The position numbers were made by a program, and so were the translations under genes. A model generated the notes under the pieces. The model did no database searches, was not told the origin of the DNA, and was given only the letters and a program-made list of their open reading frames with translations. Shown in pieces: positions 5,719-6,635 of a DNA stretch of 6,635 nt. This stretch comes from Deltaproteobacteria bacterium (GTDB lineage Bacteria > Desulfobacterota > Desulfobacteria > Desulfobacterales > C00003060): the NCBI GenBank assembly GCA_003647435.1, contig QMMV01000115.1, positions 1 to 6,635 of the forward strand, in the 5' to 3' direction. Positions within the stretch are counted from its first letter, which is position 1. The number at the start of each line of letters is the position of its first letter.

Positions 5719-5868
5719 TATTAGTTTAGCTTTTTGAAAATATTATTGCGGACAGGCCATCCGATTGGAGACCGTCTCAAACTCAGACAGCGAGCCAGTC
5801 TCCAATCGGATGGCCTGTCCGCTCCGTATGTCTGTTTTTTTAAAAGAGCTAAAGTGTTACGAAATTCG
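5709..5868. mobile_element. MITE-like long palindrome with a 25-bp perfect inner stem
   Basis: The inner arms 5748-5772 and 5798-5822 are exact reverse complements over 25 bases, starting GCGGACAGGCC and ending TTGGAGAC, around a 25-base loop. Outside them, an asymmetric A/T-rich loop separates a second pair of arms, TTTAGCTTTTTGAAAA (5725-5740) and the complement of TTTTAAAAGAGCTAAA (about 5838-5853). The 9-base word CGAAATTCG then occurs in the same orientation on both sides (5709-5717 and 5860-5868), as a target-site duplication would. The word also belongs to the local heptamer repeat, so that reading is uncertain. No transposase is encoded; a non-autonomous element or a structural mRNA element are both possible. 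The whole 332-base spacer (5644-5975) contains no gene. Confidence 0.5.
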
Positions 5869-5929
5869 AAACAAATCCGAATATAAAATGACAGAATGAC
5901 CAAAACTAACACACCTGCCGGCCGACAGG
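5858..5929. repeat. Right TCGAAAT array and a GC-rich near-palindrome
   Basis: TACGAAA (5858), TTCGAAA (5865) and TCCGAAT (5876) continue the heptamer family on the far side of the palindrome. A 16-base near-palindrome, CCTGCCGGCCGACAGG, lies at 5914-5929 with one mismatched pair. On the minus strand it falls about 47 bases after the hydratase stop and is followed by TGTGTTAGTTTTGG, a poor U-tract, so it is at best a weak terminator. Confidence 0.45.
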
Positions 5930-5975
5930 CTGAAAATCCGATCGACCACTCAATCACTCGACTACCGGACCCATT

Positions 5976-6635
5976 TCATACCAGCTTTCCGGTAAACTTT
6001 GGTTTGCGCTTTTCCAGAAAGGCGGTGGTTCCTTCCTTCTGGTCAGGGCTGGCAAAACACATAGCAAATGTATCGGCCTCGAGAGCACATGCGGTTTTGA
6101 GGTCTGCATCAAATCCGTTGTTGATGACGTGCTTGATGGCCCGGAGAGAGACCATGCCCTTATCGGCTATGGTTTTCGCGATCTTCATGGTCTCATCAAT
6201 CAATGTGTTTGCTGGAAATACCCTTGTGACGAGGCCCATGGCGAAGGCTTCCTGAGCACTAATGATACGCCCTGTCATGCAAAGTTCTTTAGCGCGAGCC
6301 TTCCCCACCAGGCGGGCAAGGCGTTGTGTGCCGCCGAAGCCGGGGATAATGCCGAGATTAATTTCCGGCTGTCCAAACTTTGCATCCTCCGAGGCGCACA
6401 CAAAATCACACGCCATGGCAATCTCGCATCCCCCCCCCAAGGCAAAGCCGTTTACGCAGGCAATCGCCGGAATATCCATGGCTTCCAGTGCGAACAGGGC
6501 CTCCTGGCCGGCCTGTGCAAATTGCCTGGCCCCAAGTGGGTCAAGGCCTTGCAATACCTGGATGTCTGCACCGGCAACAAATGCCCTGCCTGCGCCCGTG
6601 AGCATGAGCACCTTCGCCTGGTCTTTTTTTTGTAC
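5976..6635 (-). CDS. Enoyl-CoA hydratase/crotonase family (5' end outside window)
   Basis: 219 residues of a crotonase-fold protein. The frame is open from the window edge (VQKKDQAKVLMLTG) to the stop at 5976-5978, so the true start is upstream and about 40 residues are missing. The GTG at 6609-6611 is an internal Val in the strand before the oxyanion hole, not a start. Seen: AGRAFVAGADI (oxyanion-hole loop), NGFALGGGCEIAMACD (second oxyanion-hole glycines), and FGQPEINLGIIPGFGGTQRL, whose Glu matches Glu144 of rat crotonase. The Glu of KARAKELCMTGR matches Glu164. Both acid/base residues are thus present, as expected for a true hydratase adding water to crotonyl-CoA to give 3-hydroxybutyryl-CoA. 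It precedes the acyl-CoA dehydrogenase on the same strand, giving consecutive beta-oxidation steps. A run of eight A (minus strand, 6624-6631) near the edge keeps the expected frame. Other crotonase-family reactions cannot be excluded. Confidence 0.9.
   Translation of the reverse strand, partial: VQKKDQAKVLMLTGAGRAFVAGADIQVLQGLDPLGARQFAQAGQEALFALEAMDIPAIACVNGFALGGGCEIAMACDFVCASEDAKFGQPEINLGIIPGFGGTQRLARLVGKARAKELCMTGRIISAQEAFAMGLVTRVFPANTLIDETMKIAKTIADKGMVSLRAIKHVINNGFDADLKTACALEADTFAMCFASPDQKEGTTAFLEKRKPKFTGKLV

Noticed and set aside
5748..5822. Intrinsic terminator or integron attC site
   Set aside because: The minus strand has no U-run after the stem, and the plus-strand T-run is 11 bases away with no gene to end; the RYYYAAC/GTTRRRY boxes of attC are not present at the arm ends.
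5721..5957. Minus-strand 78-codon frame in the hydratase-dehydrogenase spacer
   Set aside because: It is made of the large palindrome and heptamer repeats, has no convincing ribosome site and resembles no protein.
6609..6611. GTG as the start of the hydratase
   Set aside because: The frame stays open to the window edge, and the residues before it (QKKDQAK) fit the usual approach to the LTGAGRAF strand; about 40 family residues would be missing.
6624..6631. Frameshift at the run of eight A/T near the window edge
   Set aside because: The frame before the run still yields a plausible continuation of the hydratase, so no shift needs to be invoked.

Overview
The window reads as a piece of an anaerobe's chromosome carrying a fatty-acid gene cluster. 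Every supported gene lies on the minus strand. Read in the direction of transcription (high to low coordinates), the order is: enoyl-CoA hydratase (5' end outside the window), short-chain acyl-CoA dehydrogenase, corrinoid adenosyltransferase (CobA/CobO/BtuR type), large subunit of a coenzyme-B12 acyl-CoA mutase, its separate small B12-binding subunit, an EamA/DMT membrane transporter, and a broken AAA ATPase gene that runs off the other end.

The main point is the identity of the mutase. An automatic annotation would probably say methylmalonyl-CoA mutase. Aligned from memory to the Propionibacterium shermanii enzyme, the two residues that set substrate choice there (Tyr89 and Arg207, with His244 as anchor) are Phe91 and Gln209 here, at a constant offset of two. 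Phe/Gln is the pair known from isobutyryl-CoA mutase (IcmA, IcmF). The split architecture (561 + 132 residues) is also IcmA/IcmB-like. With the neighbours, the cluster makes sense as a module: isobutyryl-CoA <-> butyryl-CoA (IcmAB, with adenosylcobalamin from the adenosyltransferase), butyryl-CoA -> crotonyl-CoA (dehydrogenase), crotonyl-CoA -> 3-hydroxybutyryl-CoA (hydratase). This suggests growth on, or interconversion of, isobutyrate and butyrate, as in syntrophic or sulfate-reducing bacteria. The pathway direction and the organism (my guess is Desulfobacterota-like, low confidence) are inference.

The spacers are unusual. They are long for a co-directional cluster (198 to 332 bases, except the 11-base cobA-icmA gap) and are packed with repeats. 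Three different degenerate heptamer families appear: GTTCANN (1313-1402 and 4286-4313), ACTNCCT (4411-4445) and TCGAAAT (5693-5718 and 5858-5882). There are also several palindromes. The largest is a 25-bp perfect inverted repeat nested in longer imperfect arms (about 5709-5868), resembling a miniature transposable element.

At the left end, an AAA/DUF4143-type ATPase gene has lost exactly its Walker A coding stretch, with a frameshift, and lies behind two overlapping dyads. I found no rRNA, tRNA, CRISPR array or convincing plus-strand gene. No promoter could be assigned with confidence.
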